From Salinivirgaceae bacterium (GTDB lineage: Bacteria > Bacteroidota > Bacteroidia > Bacteroidales > SZUA-534), in contig JAFVGW010000037.1 of NCBI GenBank assembly GCA_017474765.1, forward strand, positions 1 through 64,000: 64,000 nt of DNA, in the 5' to 3' direction. The translations under genes were made by a program, and so were the position numbers. Positions 7,918 through 17,244 of the stretch are shown piece after piece. A model generated the notes under the pieces. It was not told the DNA's origin and ran no database searches. It worked only from the letters and a program-made list of their open reading frames with translations. Position 1 is the first letter of the stretch. Every line of letters begins with the position of its first letter.

Positions 7918-8301
7918 CTATTTTGTTGTGTCTGCAACAATCTTGATTGGAAATTTCACCATTTTCGACAGACGCGAGGCTTGAGCCTTTGAGTCGATGT
8001 CATCGTGGTTGTAGTGCCACACAATGCTTACAGCAGTTGCTTTGCCATTGAATTTGTCAAGCATAACGAATAACTTGACAAGTTGCTTCATTGATGACGA
8101 ATTTATGTAGTCAAAATCTATGTCGATGATCGTCTGCTTGTTAGGACTTCGCAGATATTCATTCCACCAGTTGATTATAGGGTCGAAAGCTGCAGTTGCG
8201 TTTTCAGGAATCGAACGTCCGCTGAATGCGAATACTCCGCTCTCTTTGTCGAGAGTTACGGTTGGTCTGAACGCATCGCCTGCAACTTTGTATGCTTCCA
8301 T
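7918..8301 (-). CDS. SiaC-family regulatory phosphoprotein (DUF1987)
   Basis: This 127-residue protein is of the SiaC type, an anti-sigma-antagonist-like regulator that in Pseudomonas is phosphorylated by SiaB, dephosphorylated by SiaA and binds a diguanylate cyclase. The diagnostic segment is IDIDFDYINSSSMKQLVKL. The phosphorylated Thr of the Pseudomonas protein falls in an NTSS motif; here it reads N67-S68-S69-S70, so serine would be the acceptor. The start codon lies 2 bases after the SiaB-like stop (8304), a coupled pair. No SiaA phosphatase or SiaD cyclase is in the window. The family call is from motif and neighbour; the output target is unknown. Confidence 0.85.
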   Translation of the reverse strand: MEAYKVAGDAFRPTVTLDKESGVFAFSGRSIPENATAAFDPIINWWNEYLRSPNKQTIIDIDFDYINSSSMKQLVKLFVMLDKFNGKATAVSIVWHYNHDDIDSKAQASRLSKMVKFPIKIVADTTK

Positions 8302-8303
8302 TT

Positions 8304-9410
8304 TTAAATAGATACTTGAATGAAGATTGCCGAGATTTTGTCGTCAACTGGCGAAATTAAGTAATTTATTTTGTGCAGGGTGCGCAGACGCATTTCCGTT
8401 AGTCCAAGCCCGTCCTTATCATTCTCGTCTTTGGCTAAATTGCTATCGTAGAACTCGTTAAGTTCATTGTCCGACATCTGGTTCACTCTTTCGAGTGCTT
8501 TCCGTGCTTTTTCAACATTACTGTTCAGTATGTAGTTCACAGTGTTCAACTGATACTCGTTGTTGCTGTTGCTGATAAAGAAGACACCTTTGGTTGCGTT
8601 AGTATCCTTTTTGCCGTGTTTTACAATGTTTTGCAGCAGTTCAACAATGCAGTAAATCATTTTTTTTCTGAAGTTCACATCCTTGTTCATCAGGTGCTCT
8701 TCCATAATCGAGATTATGTGCAGAAGGCTGTCTTGAGTGTGTAAACCATTGAAAATTATAATGATATTTTGATCGTTGATGGTCTTGTGAATGGCTTTGA
8801 TGGCATCCATCGAGCATTTTTCGGCTGGAGCGGAAAGTGCCGTATCTTCATTGACCAATACTGTCGTACCCATATAGAAATACGAGTAATTTTCATTGAT
8901 TTCAGAGAAATCGAAATCAAGTTTATTGCCCGATTTCCGCGCCATCTCAATCAGTCCGAGACCAGCGCCGCCTTTGTCGGATATCACATTGTCGTTCAAA
9001 ACCTCTTTGTAGAACTTCTTTAAATCGTCGGGCGAGAGGCTGTTGATTTTTTCAAGTTGACGAGTCAGTTTTGGAATGTTGGTTTTCAGAATCGGGTTTC
9101 CTGTGGTGATGTAGTAGCGTTCATTCTGATTTTGAATGATGAATATGCCAGATTGGTTGGGTGAAGCCTCTTTTCCGTCAATTTCCTGATGGCGGGTGAC
9201 GTTTTGCAGACCTTCAACAAGAATGGTGAAGACTCTTTTTTTGATTTTTGAGTCTTCAACGACGCTGTTCATATTTGCTTCTGTCAACAGGATAATGTTG
9301 TCAGTTATGCTCTGCGTAAAGAACCCTCTGTATATGTAATTCAGGTTGTTACGCTGCATATCTTCGAACAAGTCGAACACAAAACCGTTTTTGGATAGCA
9401 AGTTATCCAT
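8304..9410 (-). CDS. Tandem SiaB-family protein kinase (two GHKL domains in one chain)
   Basis: This 368-residue protein contains two consecutive SiaB-like (DUF6272) domains, about 1-180 and 190-368. Each has an N-box (EGLQNVTRHQE near 69; ELLQNIVKHGK near 259) and a glycine-rich lid (GGAGLGLIEMA near 147; KDGLGLTEMR near 336). Family members are usually about 180 residues with one domain. The role would be phosphorylation of the adjacent SiaC-like protein. Domain 2 has a divergent lid, so one half could be regulatory. A near-consensus promoter (TTTG at 9459-9456, TACTTTG at 9436-9430) lies upstream. Confidence 0.83.
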   Translation of the reverse strand: MDNLLSKNGFVFDLFEDMQRNNLNYIYRGFFTQSITDNIILLTEANMNSVVEDSKIKKRVFTILVEGLQNVTRHQEIDGKEASPNQSGIFIIQNQNERYYITTGNPILKTNIPKLTRQLEKINSLSPDDLKKFYKEVLNDNVISDKGGAGLGLIEMARKSGNKLDFDFSEINENYSYFYMGTTVLVNEDTALSAPAEKCSMDAIKAIHKTINDQNIIIIFNGLHTQDSLLHIISIMEEHLMNKDVNFRKKMIYCIVELLQNIVKHGKKDTNATKGVFFISNSNNEYQLNTVNYILNSNVEKARKALERVNQMSDNELNEFYDSNLAKDENDKDGLGLTEMRLRTLHKINYLISPVDDKISAIFIQVSI

Positions 9411-9429
9411 TCCCTAAAAATTGTTCTGC

Positions 9430-9459
9430 CAAAGTAGTTTATCTTTTCCTTTTATCAAA
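9430..9459 (-). promoter_or_regulatory. Near-consensus promoter for the SiaB/SiaC operon
   Basis: On the minus strand TTTG (9459-9456) is followed after 19 bases by TACTTTG (9436-9430), one base short of the TAnnTTTG consensus. The start codon at 9410 is 19 bases further on. Confidence 0.45.
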
Positions 9460-9652
9460 GAGAGAAATCGCAATTTGTTGCATTATCTTTTTCTTTTTTT
9501 ACAACGTTGTCATTCTTAGTGTGTTAACAAAAAGTTAAACCCCGAAAAAAATAAAACAATTTCATTTCGGTATCGTTTCTTTGTCATGTTTTTCAAATGT
9601 CGGAAGCGGCATTGGTGAATTTTTTGATAAAGTTTTTTAAAAATATACAGTT

Positions 9653-11077
9653 ATGAAAAAGATTTTGGTACTTCTGGCTGCGTCAGTTTTAGGCGGGGCC
9701 GTTTCTGTCGCCATTTACAATAATATGGGACAGAAAGAAATGCGTTATGTGCAGAACGACAGCACATTGCAGAATGCGCGGCCGTTGCAGGTTAATTATT
9801 CGGGGATGGTTGATTTTACAGCGGCGGCAGGTGCTACGGTTGATGCTGTGGTGCACGTCAAAATCCGCAGCCAGTATTCGGTTGCCGAAAACCCTATCTA
9901 CAACTTCCTTTTTGGACGGCCCAACTATCAGCAGCAGGAGATGCCTGTGGTGGCGTCGGGTAGTGGAGTGATTATTTCGCGCGACGGCTACATTGTCACC
10001 AATAACCATGTTGTTGAAGGCGCTGACGCTCTTGAAGTCACGCTCGACGATAACCGCACTTTTACGGCCAAAGTCATTGGCGCCGACCCCACAACTGACA
10101 TCGCGCTGATTAAGATTGACGGTGATGATTTCCCGTTCATCCCGTGGGGCAATTCCGACAATCTGAAAGTGGGAGAGTGGGTGCTGGCCATCGGCAATCC
10201 GTTCAATCTGGCTTCGACAGTGACGGCGGGTATTGTCAGCGCGAAGGCGCGTAACATAAACATCAACAATAGAAACACAGCCATTGAGGCATTTATTCAG
10301 ACCGATGCTGCGGTGAATCCTGGCAACAGCGGTGGTGCGTTAGTCAATGTCTCGGGTGAACTGGTTGGCGTGATAACTGCGATTGCCAGCCCTACAGGCT
10401 CATTTACAGGCTATTCGTTTGCAGTTCCGGAGCGCATTGCGCGTAAAGTGGTATCGGATCTGATGGAATATGGAACGGTGCAGCGCGCGTTTATCGGCAT
10501 CAGCATCAACGAGGTTACATCGGAATTGGCGCAGAAGAGCGGCGTGACAAGTCTGAAGGGCGTGTATGTTAGTTCAGTTGCCGACGGCGGTGCCGCTCAC
10601 GAGGCTGGAATCAAGGCTGGCGATGTCATCCTGAAAGTGAACGATGTGGAGGTGAACAAAGTGTCGGAACTTCAGGAGCAGATTGGACGTTATCGCCCTG
10701 GACAGCAAATCAGTGTGACGGTGCTTCACGGCGAGAAAACTAAGAATGTCATGCTCACCCTGCGCAATATTGATGGCGGCACATCATTGCAGGTTCAAGG
10801 CGAATCGATGGAGATTCTTGGTGCCAGTGTGCGTACAGTCAATCCGCAGACGGCCAGCAACTTGCGAATCCGTGGCGGTGTTGAAATCACATCGTTGAGC
10901 GACGGCAAGTTCAAACAGGCAGGCATACGCGAAGGCTTCATCATCACATCAGTCAACCGTCGTCCGATGCGCTCGGCCGAAGAATTGAAGTCTATTTTGA
11001 ACAACTCAAAGGGCGGTATCTACGTTGAAGGTGTTTATCCGAACGGGAAAGTGGCATATTATGCGTTTGGCATATAA
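9653..11077 (+). CDS. DegP/HtrA-family periplasmic serine protease
   Basis: This is a 474-residue Do-like protease that degrades misfolded envelope proteins. The N-terminal signal or anchor is MKKILVLLAASVLGGAVSVA. The trypsin-like domain has an intact triad: His119 in TNNHVV, Asp149 in DPTTDIALIK and Ser226 in NPGNSGGAL. Two PDZ domains follow (about 270-365 and 385-474), the first with AFIGISI and the second shorter. The length and order are standard for Bacteroidota DegQ/HtrA. It stands alone upstream of rpoD on the same strand with a 257-bp gap, so it is probably its own transcription unit. Confidence 0.95.
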   Translation: MKKILVLLAASVLGGAVSVAIYNNMGQKEMRYVQNDSTLQNARPLQVNYSGMVDFTAAAGATVDAVVHVKIRSQYSVAENPIYNFLFGRPNYQQQEMPVVASGSGVIISRDGYIVTNNHVVEGADALEVTLDDNRTFTAKVIGADPTTDIALIKIDGDDFPFIPWGNSDNLKVGEWVLAIGNPFNLASTVTAGIVSAKARNININNRNTAIEAFIQTDAAVNPGNSGGALVNVSGELVGVITAIASPTGSFTGYSFAVPERIARKVVSDLMEYGTVQRAFIGISINEVTSELAQKSGVTSLKGVYVSSVADGGAAHEAGIKAGDVILKVNDVEVNKVSELQEQIGRYRPGQQISVTVLHGEKTKNVMLTLRNIDGGTSLQVQGESMEILGASVRTVNPQTASNLRIRGGVEITSLSDGKFKQAGIREGFIITSVNRRPMRSAEELKSILNNSKGGIYVEGVYPNGKVAYYAFGI

Positions 11078-11334
11078 TTTGGCATGTAAATTGAGGGGAA
11101 AACAATAAGAAATATGAAGGGAAAAATGTTATATTGATTTGGTATTGGTTGGGAGTGGCGGTTGGCATTTGAGGCCGATCGCCGCTCTGTTTTTTGAATT
11201 GAGGTAAAAAATGCGGGAACCGCCGAAAAAAATAAAATTATTTGTAACAAAAGCAATAGCCAATCGTAAAAAGGCGTTGTTTTCGCATAATGATTAGCGG
11301 AATTTCAAAAGGATAACTTGATAAATAATTATAA

Positions 11335-12195
11335 ATGAGACAATTAAAGATTACTAAGTCTATTACCAATCGTGAAAGTGCGTCGTTGGACAAATATTTG
11401 CAGGAGATTGGTAAGGAGGACCTTATTACGGTTGAGGAAGAAGTTGAGTTGGCACAACGTATCAGAAAAGGCGACCGTCTGGCGCTTGAGAAACTTACAA
11501 AAGCCAACTTGCGATTTGTGGTGTCGGTTGCAAAGCAGTATCAGAATCAGGGTCTTAGCCTGCCCGACTTGATTAACGAGGGAAACTTGGGTTTGATTAA
11601 GGCCGCTGAAAAATTCGATGAGACGCGTGGTTTCAAATTCATATCATACGCTGTGTGGTGGATTCGTCAGTCGATTCTGCAGGCTTTGGCCGAGCAGTCA
11701 CGAATTGTGCGTCTGCCGCTGAACCAGGTGGGTTCGCTGAACAAGATTAACAAGGCATACTCGAAATTCGAACAAGAGAACGAGCGTGTGCCGTCGCCAG
11801 AGGAACTGGCCGCAATGATGGACCTACCGAAAGAGAAAATTATTGATACACTGCGCGTTTCGGGCCGTCACGTTTCGGTTGACGCACCGTTTGTTGAAGG
11901 CGAAGACAACAGCTTGCTTGATGTGCTTGAGAACAAAGACAGTCCAATCGCCGACGATATGCTTATGAACGAGTCGCTGAGTCGCGAGATTGAGCGCTCG
12001 TTGGCCACTCTGACCGAGCGTGAGCGTGACATCATCCGTCTGTTCTTCGGCATCGGTTGCCAGGAAATGACGCTTGAAGAGATAGGAGAGAAGTTCGGTC
12101 TTACTCGTGAGCGCGTGCGCCAAATCAAAGAAAAAGCCATTCGCCGCTTGCGTCACACATCGCGTAGCAAACTGCTGAAGACTTATTTGGGATAA
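11335..12195 (+). CDS. rpoD: Primary RNA polymerase sigma factor RpoD
   Basis: This is a 286-residue sigma-70 of the short Bacteroidota type, without the long region 1.1. It contains region 1.2 ([16 protein letters not shown]), region 2 ([36 protein letters not shown] and [10 protein letters not shown]), region 3 and region 4 with the HTH ([28 protein letters not shown]). It recognises the TAnnTTTG / TTTG promoters found in this window. It is followed by an intrinsic terminator 29 bases past the stop. Full length and no odd residues. Confidence 0.96.
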   Translation: MRQLKITKSITNRESASLDKYLQEIGKEDLITVEEEVELAQRIRKGDRLALEKLTKANLRFVVSVAKQYQNQGLSLPDLINEGNLGLIKAAEKFDETRGFKFISYAVWWIRQSILQALAEQSRIVRLPLNQVGSLNKINKAYSKFEQENERVPSPEELAAMMDLPKEKIIDTLRVSGRHVSVDAPFVEGEDNSLLDVLENKDSPIADDMLMNESLSREIERSLATLTERERDIIRLFFGIGCQEMTLEEIGEKFGLTRERVRQIKEKAIRRLRHTSRSKLLKTYLG

Positions 12196-12223
12196 AAAAA
12201 TAGTTGTAAGTTTTAATTGTTGG

Positions 12224-12254
12224 ACGGGTTCAGAGAAATGAGCCCGTTTTTTTT
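12224..12254 (+). terminator. Intrinsic terminator of rpoD
   Basis: The hairpin ACGGGTTCA-GAGAAA-TGAGCCCGT (one G-U pair) is followed by eight T. It lies immediately downstream of rpoD and between convergent genes. Confidence 0.88.
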
Positions 12255-12308
12255 GCCCCAAAATAGTTTGGATTCATTGCTCAAAAAATGAATCCAACAA
12301 AATGTCCT

Positions 12309-14771
12309 CTATTGTTCGCGCCCAACCCACGCCATAACCAACCGAATCTCATCGTACGAAAACTCGTTGTTGAGTGCTTCGCGGACGGTTGTCAGGCTGT
12401 GCTGTGGATTGTTTTTCAGATAGTTGGCAATGGTTTCGGCACGCTCGGGGGCTATAATGTCGGACGGTTCCAACTGGCCCTGAGCGACGTAATGGCTCAA
12501 ATGATTCACAATGGTTGAGATTACCAATCCGCGAGTTTTGGCAATTTCGTCGACCGACATTCCTTCGGTGAACATCTGCCACGTAACTTCCTTTGTATCA
12601 ACCTTCGGCGCTTTGGCGGGTTTCTTTTCCAAATCGTCAATGCCATCGAAAATATCGCCATCGACTTGCATTCCGTTTTCCTTCTTGTACTGACGCACAA
12701 TCTCAACAATATCAGCACCATAGCGGCGCGCAATGGCCTTGCCGACGCCCTTCACCTTGGTGAGCGCGGCAATGTTTTCGGGCAACGCTTCGGATATGCC
12801 CAAAAGCGCCTTCTGCTGCAGAACCACGTAGGCGGGCACGTTCATTTCGGCGGCCTTGCTGTTGCGCCACAGCCGCAGCGACGCAAACAACCGCGCGTTC
12901 GCAATGTTTTCCGTGCCGCTTTCGGCCTTGGCTTTCTCTTTCTTCGGCTTAAGGTCGGTCAGCACCGACATTGCTCTGGTTTTCAGATATTTCTGCACTT
13001 CAAAACCGTCTTTCATCGTGTTCAGGCAGTGCTTTTTGCGCAGCGTCAGGTCGCGAAGTTTTTTCAGCGAGTCGTTGGCTTCGGCCTCAACATCAGAGTT
13101 GTCGGTGGTAATGGTTATGGCATCGACGGCGGTCTCAACAAGTCCGCCGATTTTCGGCACAAAATAGTCGCAGCCCTTGCCAATGCGCTCTTGCAGGTGG
13201 CTGTTTCCTTCAACGCCACTGCCGATTATCTGCGCCACCTGGCGGCCGAAACTGTCGGCAACGGTCAGTATCTCGGTGTTGACTCGCGGCAGAACGGGCT
13301 CAAGTTTTTCGGCAGGATTGCCAATCAGCACACCATTGTTTTTCAGTAAGATACGATTGAGCCGCTGCATCTCGCGATAGATTTCGGTGCAGTCGAACAA
13401 ATCGCCGATAAGGCTGGTCTCGTAGCGCACCTTCGACTGGTTGAGCACCGCCTCATCGACCACCGACTGCTCGGCCTCGCGGTTGAATCGCGTAACTTGC
13501 TCATCGCCAATCAGACAACTGCCGCCCAAACGCGACGAAAGCACAATGCCCTCGAGCGTGCGGCATCGGCTCAAAGCCACATAAACCTGGCCGTGCGAGA
13601 AGGCCTGCGCGGCATCGATAATCACGCGGTCGAAGGTCAGGCCCTGGCTCTTGTGAATGGTGATTGCCCACGCAAGTTTGAGCGGGTACTGACGGAACGT
13701 ACCGTCCACAACTTCAGTGATTTCCTTCGTCTGCTCATCGATTTTGTACGACGCGTTCGTCCACTCGGCGGGCACAACCTCAATGGTATCGTCGGCGCCG
13801 CCGCAATCCACATACACCTTGCCGTCCTCAATGTTGACAATGCGGCCGATTTTGCCGTTGTAGAACCGTTTTTCGGGCGACGGGTCGTTTTTGACAAACA
13901 TCACCTGCGCGCCTTCCTTCAGTTCCAACTGATATTCAGTGGGATACATCTGCTCGGGGAAGTTTCCGCTGATTTCGGCCTCGAACTTCACCAACTTGCT
14001 TTTCAACTTCTTGAGTTTGCCTTGGTTTATGTCGTTCGACTGGAAGTTGTGGGTTGTGAGCGTTATGTATCCGTCTTTGTCTTTTGGCTCGAAATCAGGC
14101 TGATAGCGCTTGTCGAGTTCGGCAAAGACGGCGGCATCGGCGGTGTTGTTGCGTACGCGGTTCAGAATATCGATAAAATGCTGGCTCGTCTGGCGGTAAA
14201 TCTGCTTGAGTTCGATAACCACGTAATCGGTCTGGCGCAGGGCGTTGCTGCCGAAGAAGTACATCGTCGGGTAAGCGTCGCGCAGCAAATCCCACTCATC
14301 GTCCTTGACCACGGGCGCCAACTGGTGCAGGTCGCCAATCATCAGCAACTGCACGCCGCCAAAAGGCTGCTGGTTGCCCCGATAGCGCCGCAGCACGTCG
14401 TCAATGGCATCGAGCAAATCGGCGCGGACCATCGAAATCTCGTCAATCACCAACAGGTCTAACGTTCTGATTATGTCGACTTTGCGCTTGCTGAACTTGT
14501 ATTTGTTCTTGCCGCCTTCGGCCTGCGCGTAGCCTGGCAGAAACGGCCCGAACGGCAGTTGAAAGAACGAGTGAATGGTCATTCCGCCCGCGTTGATTGC
14601 CGCCACACCCGTGGGTGCGAGCACCACCATCCGCTTGGGTGTCAACTGTTTAATGCGTTTCAGAAAGGTGGTTTTGCCCGTTCCCGCCCGCCCCGTCAGA
14701 AACACGTTGCGGTTGGTGTACTGGACAAAATCGTATGCTAGTTGCAGTTGCGGGTTGTCGGAATAATCCAT
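12309..14771 (-). CDS. Pif1/RecD-like superfamily 1 helicase with HRDC and C-terminal HTH
   Basis: This is an 820-residue ATP-dependent DNA helicase. Residues 1-430 hold the SF1B core: Walker A GRAGTGKTTF (about 27-36), LAPTGVAAINAGGMTIHSFF, Walker B LLVIDEISMV, a Gln-rich motif, and the late motif AWAITIHKSQGLTFDRVIID with VALSRCR. An HRDC-like nucleic-acid-binding domain follows (about 625-700; LFASLRLWRNSKA and KVKGVGKAIARRYG). A C-terminal helix-turn-helix of the RQC-minor type follows (about 735-815; GMSVDEIAKTRGLVISTIVNHL). The combination is common in Bacteroidota and points to replication-fork or recombination repair. A single gene, with no partner nearby. Confidence 0.88.
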   Translation of the reverse strand: MDYSDNPQLQLAYDFVQYTNRNVFLTGRAGTGKTTFLKRIKQLTPKRMVVLAPTGVAAINAGGMTIHSFFQLPFGPFLPGYAQAEGGKNKYKFSKRKVDIIRTLDLLVIDEISMVRADLLDAIDDVLRRYRGNQQPFGGVQLLMIGDLHQLAPVVKDDEWDLLRDAYPTMYFFGSNALRQTDYVVIELKQIYRQTSQHFIDILNRVRNNTADAAVFAELDKRYQPDFEPKDKDGYITLTTHNFQSNDINQGKLKKLKSKLVKFEAEISGNFPEQMYPTEYQLELKEGAQVMFVKNDPSPEKRFYNGKIGRIVNIEDGKVYVDCGGADDTIEVVPAEWTNASYKIDEQTKEITEVVDGTFRQYPLKLAWAITIHKSQGLTFDRVIIDAAQAFSHGQVYVALSRCRTLEGIVLSSRLGGSCLIGDEQVTRFNREAEQSVVDEAVLNQSKVRYETSLIGDLFDCTEIYREMQRLNRILLKNNGVLIGNPAEKLEPVLPRVNTEILTVADSFGRQVAQIIGSGVEGNSHLQERIGKGCDYFVPKIGGLVETAVDAITITTDNSDVEAEANDSLKKLRDLTLRKKHCLNTMKDGFEVQKYLKTRAMSVLTDLKPKKEKAKAESGTENIANARLFASLRLWRNSKAAEMNVPAYVVLQQKALLGISEALPENIAALTKVKGVGKAIARRYGADIVEIVRQYKKENGMQVDGDIFDGIDDLEKKPAKAPKVDTKEVTWQMFTEGMSVDEIAKTRGLVISTIVNHLSHYVAQGQLEPSDIIAPERAETIANYLKNNPQHSLTTVREALNNEFSYDEIRLVMAWVGREQ

Positions 14772-14856
14772 TTTTGATTTTTGATTTATGATTTTTGAAT
14801 GCAGAATGTAGAATTAAGTGTTCGACAAATCTGTCAATTGTTTTTACATTAGGCTA

Positions 14857-14923
14857 CTGAAATTGGTCGGTTATAACCGATAATTTCAGATTTAAAAAAT
14901 CGTCCGTTGCAACGGACGATTTT
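14857..14923. repeat. Two adjacent long palindromes at the 3' side of the transposase gene
   Basis: Palindrome 1 (14857-14889) pairs CTGAAATT with AATTTCAG and TCGGTTA with TAACCGA. Palindrome 2 (14896-14923) is a perfect 28-bp palindrome with half-site AAAATCGTCCGTTG. The second is followed on the minus strand by TTTTTT and could terminate the transposase transcript. Paired palindromes beside a Y1 transposase are what REP/BIME elements look like, so these may be its targets. Confidence 0.65.
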
Positions 14924-15047
14924 GGTTCTATTCCTGAATTGTTGTCTTCCATTGTTCTAAGTTTCCTCAAATATGGTTTATTTTATCAATCATTCGTTTC
15001 GAAAAACGAGTTATTGATTGTTTCTAGGTGTTTTTGCGTTAATTTTT

Positions 15048-15668
15048 TTATTCGTTGTAACAATCTGATTCCCAAACCAACGGATTGTGTTCAATGTATT
15101 CGGCAATGCGGTTCATCTCGTTTTGGTTGCGCACAATGCGGTCGTGGTAGCGCGATTGCCACGCAAAGGGGATTCCGTTTTCGCGGGCAAAACGAGTGAC
15201 GGCGGATTTAATGCCGCCAATGCAAACAGACAACCATCCCTGCCGATTGGCAACATTTTGCATATGCACGTTTTTCCCTGTAGGGACGTCGCGTGCGGCG
15301 TCCGCATTCACGTCGCGTGCGGCGTCCGTTACGTCATTGGCACCTGAATCGTTGCGGACGTGGCACGCCGCGTCCCTACAAACGGTACGGTCGTATGGCG
15401 TTTTATCACCGTCAATCACCACAATCAAATGCGTGTGGTTGGGCATAATAACATACAATGGGATTGTGGCATACGGATAATGATTCTGAACGTTTTCAAT
15501 CTGCGCACGCAAACATTCCCCCACCGCCGTCAGTTGCGTTTGGCCATCGTGCACTTCACCAAAATAATGTTCGCGGCCGCCCGTGCAAATGGTGACAAAA
15601 TATTCTGCGCCATTGTATTTGTGCCAATTGGCGCGGGGCGTATGTCGGACGGGGATATTAGTCATCAA
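15048..15668 (-). mobile_element. REP-associated tyrosine transposase (RAYT, Y1 HUH family)
   Basis: This is a 206-residue HUH nuclease related to IS200/IS605 TnpA. The HUH motif is in VIMPNHTHLIVVI (about 73-85) and the catalytic Tyr in WQSRYHDRIVRN (about 170-181), both intact, with the conserved EYIEHNPLVW end. Between these, residues about 97-130 are foreign to the family: a 102-bp insert (15279-15380) bounded by 10-bp inverted repeats and encoding three versions of DAARDV. Without it the protein would be about 172 residues, nearer the usual RAYT length. RAYTs are single-copy domesticated enzymes that act on palindromic REP sequences; two palindromes lie just downstream. Confidence 0.88.
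15279..15380. repeat. 102-bp palindromic element with 10-bp inverted ends, inserted in frame in the transposase gene
   Basis: TGTAGGGACG (15279-15288) and CGTCCCTACA (15371-15380) are perfect inverted repeats. Inside are two direct copies of CGTCGCGTGCGGCGTCCG and one inverted relative. The length, 102 bp, is exactly 34 codons, so the reading frame survives. A related hairpin ending in the same CGTCCCTACA is at 35819-35842. Confidence 0.8.
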
Positions 15669-15676
15669 TGATTTGC

Positions 15677-16084
15677 TTATTGTTCTATTTTCTTTACGTA
15701 ATTGTTAGACATTTTATCATTAGACCACTGAACGTGATATGTATTACCATTTATTTGGTCTATCATTATAAACGTCCAAATATTGGTTGTTGGATATAAT
15801 TCATATCTTCCATTTACCACATCATCGCCAATGTATACATCTATCGGAGCACCCACAAATAACTCTCCCTCGTTCTTTGCCGATTCTACAGAAAATTGCA
15901 ACATACTAACCTTGCCAGTTTGGGTGTCCAACTTTAGAAAAGTCCACATATTGAATGTCGGATATAACTTATATCTGACATTTTCATTCGTTGCGTGATT
16001 AACATCATTGAATTGCAACTTGTCTTGTGCATATATGATATTTGCGCAAAACATCACCATAATAATCAATAACCCCTTTTTCAT
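15677..16084 (-). CDS. Small secreted protein with two internal YPTxNxWTF repeats
   Basis: This protein has 135 residues from the ATG at 16084 (a longer frame to 16123 would lose the signal peptide). MKKGLLIIMVMFCANIIYAQ is a signal peptide. The mature protein has two repeats of about 45 residues: RYKLYPTFNMWTFLKLDTQTG and RYELYPTTNIWTFIMIDQ, each ending in QFS or QWS. They look like short antiparallel beta units. I do not recognise the family. The start lies 4 bases past the stop of the CoiA-like gene, but the two probably have unrelated roles. Low GC compared with the helicase gene. Confidence 0.6.
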   Translation of the reverse strand: MKKGLLIIMVMFCANIIYAQDKLQFNDVNHATNENVRYKLYPTFNMWTFLKLDTQTGKVSMLQFSVESAKNEGELFVGAPIDVYIGDDVVNGRYELYPTTNIWTFIMIDQINGNTYHVQWSNDKMSNNYVKKIEQ

Positions 16085-16088
16085 AGTT

Positions 16089-17167
16089 CTATTTTTTTTG
16101 TTGTTCCCAATATGGTATATCATTTTGTTCTATTATCCTTTTAGCTTTTTGTGAACTGTATTTGTAGTATTTGCATAAACAATGACCTTCGTAACTTAAG
16201 TATTGGCAGTGTAAATTTTCTGATTTGTCTTTTTGTTGTGTTATACTTCCATACTCGCAAAATCTTATATATGGAATTTTCATCCCATTTTCATTGCACT
16301 TCGCAAAATATAAAGATTCAAGTTTACTCACATCTATGTCCGTCGTAGAGATAATTATTTCATTTTCAGCCTTGACGTCATAATTCAACCCTTCATTACA
16401 AATTGTTTCGTCAGTAACCACAACTTTTCCAGTAATTCCAGGCAATAATTTAATATGTTTAAATTTTCGCAATGGTTCTATTTCAATCGTATTTTTGAAA
16501 TTATAGAAACGTATTGGCAAATCATCGTGTTCATTTTCAACAATTTCACGTGAAGCATCTTTTTCACAAGTTATTTTAATCTCAATTATACGACCGCCAT
16601 TTTGCTTTTTATCTTCAGTACATTCGTGTGTAACCCATATTTCAATTGTTGTAGACGATTGTTGTGGATTTTGACTATTGGTTAAGATAATATCGGCAAT
16701 ATATTTTTTCTGACCATCTGGCAAATCCGCATAGTATCCCTTTTCAAGCGAACAAGTATCATAATATTGTTTCAAATCAAGTTCATACAACACATCGTGT
16801 TTACATTCTTGCCAGCCGTATTTTGAAAATTCACAATTGTCATATCTATTGCAAACTTGTGTGGCATTGTATTTCACAATGAATTTTTTACTTTCATCAA
16901 ATCGTTTCTTTATTGTCGCCTTGGCAAATCGTGCAAATATTTATCGGGGTCACATATTGCATCTTTTTCGTGGCGAAAATGGTGTTCGCGTTTTTCACCC
17001 AGCACGGGGAATAATTCGGCACCACAACCATAACAATAGTAATGTGTTTGTTTTCTATTTTCTTGTGAAATATTATCAATGTGAATCGGCAATCCATCAT
17101 CATTGATAGCAAAGGGATATTTATGCGGCGTTATAATCATATTCTCGAACTTATAGCATTTAAACAT
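16089..17167 (-). pseudogene. CoiA-like cysteine-rich protein gene, interrupted by a 1-bp deletion
   Basis: The N-terminal part (start 17167; MFKCYKFENMIITPHKYPF) has the CYGCGAELFPV and REHHFRHEKDAICDPDKYLHDL signature of the competence CoiA-like family, a zinc-binding Cys/His region linked to a nuclease-like fold. It stops after PRRQ at 16910. The rest continues in another frame: restoring one G near 16924 gives HDLAKATIKKRFDESKKF and then the 262-residue remainder, which ends in a Cys cluster (CEYG, HCQYL, HCLCKYYKY). The reconstructed protein would have about 359 residues. Either a recent inactivating deletion or an assembly error. The base composition is AT-rich compared with neighbours, which suggests transfer. 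Confidence 0.7.
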
Positions 17168-17244
17168 TAAGTTTTCAATCCACACAAATTTTATGATAAC
17201 TCCATAATGCACGAAAAAGCGCGCCAACCAACGGGGGCGTTTTA

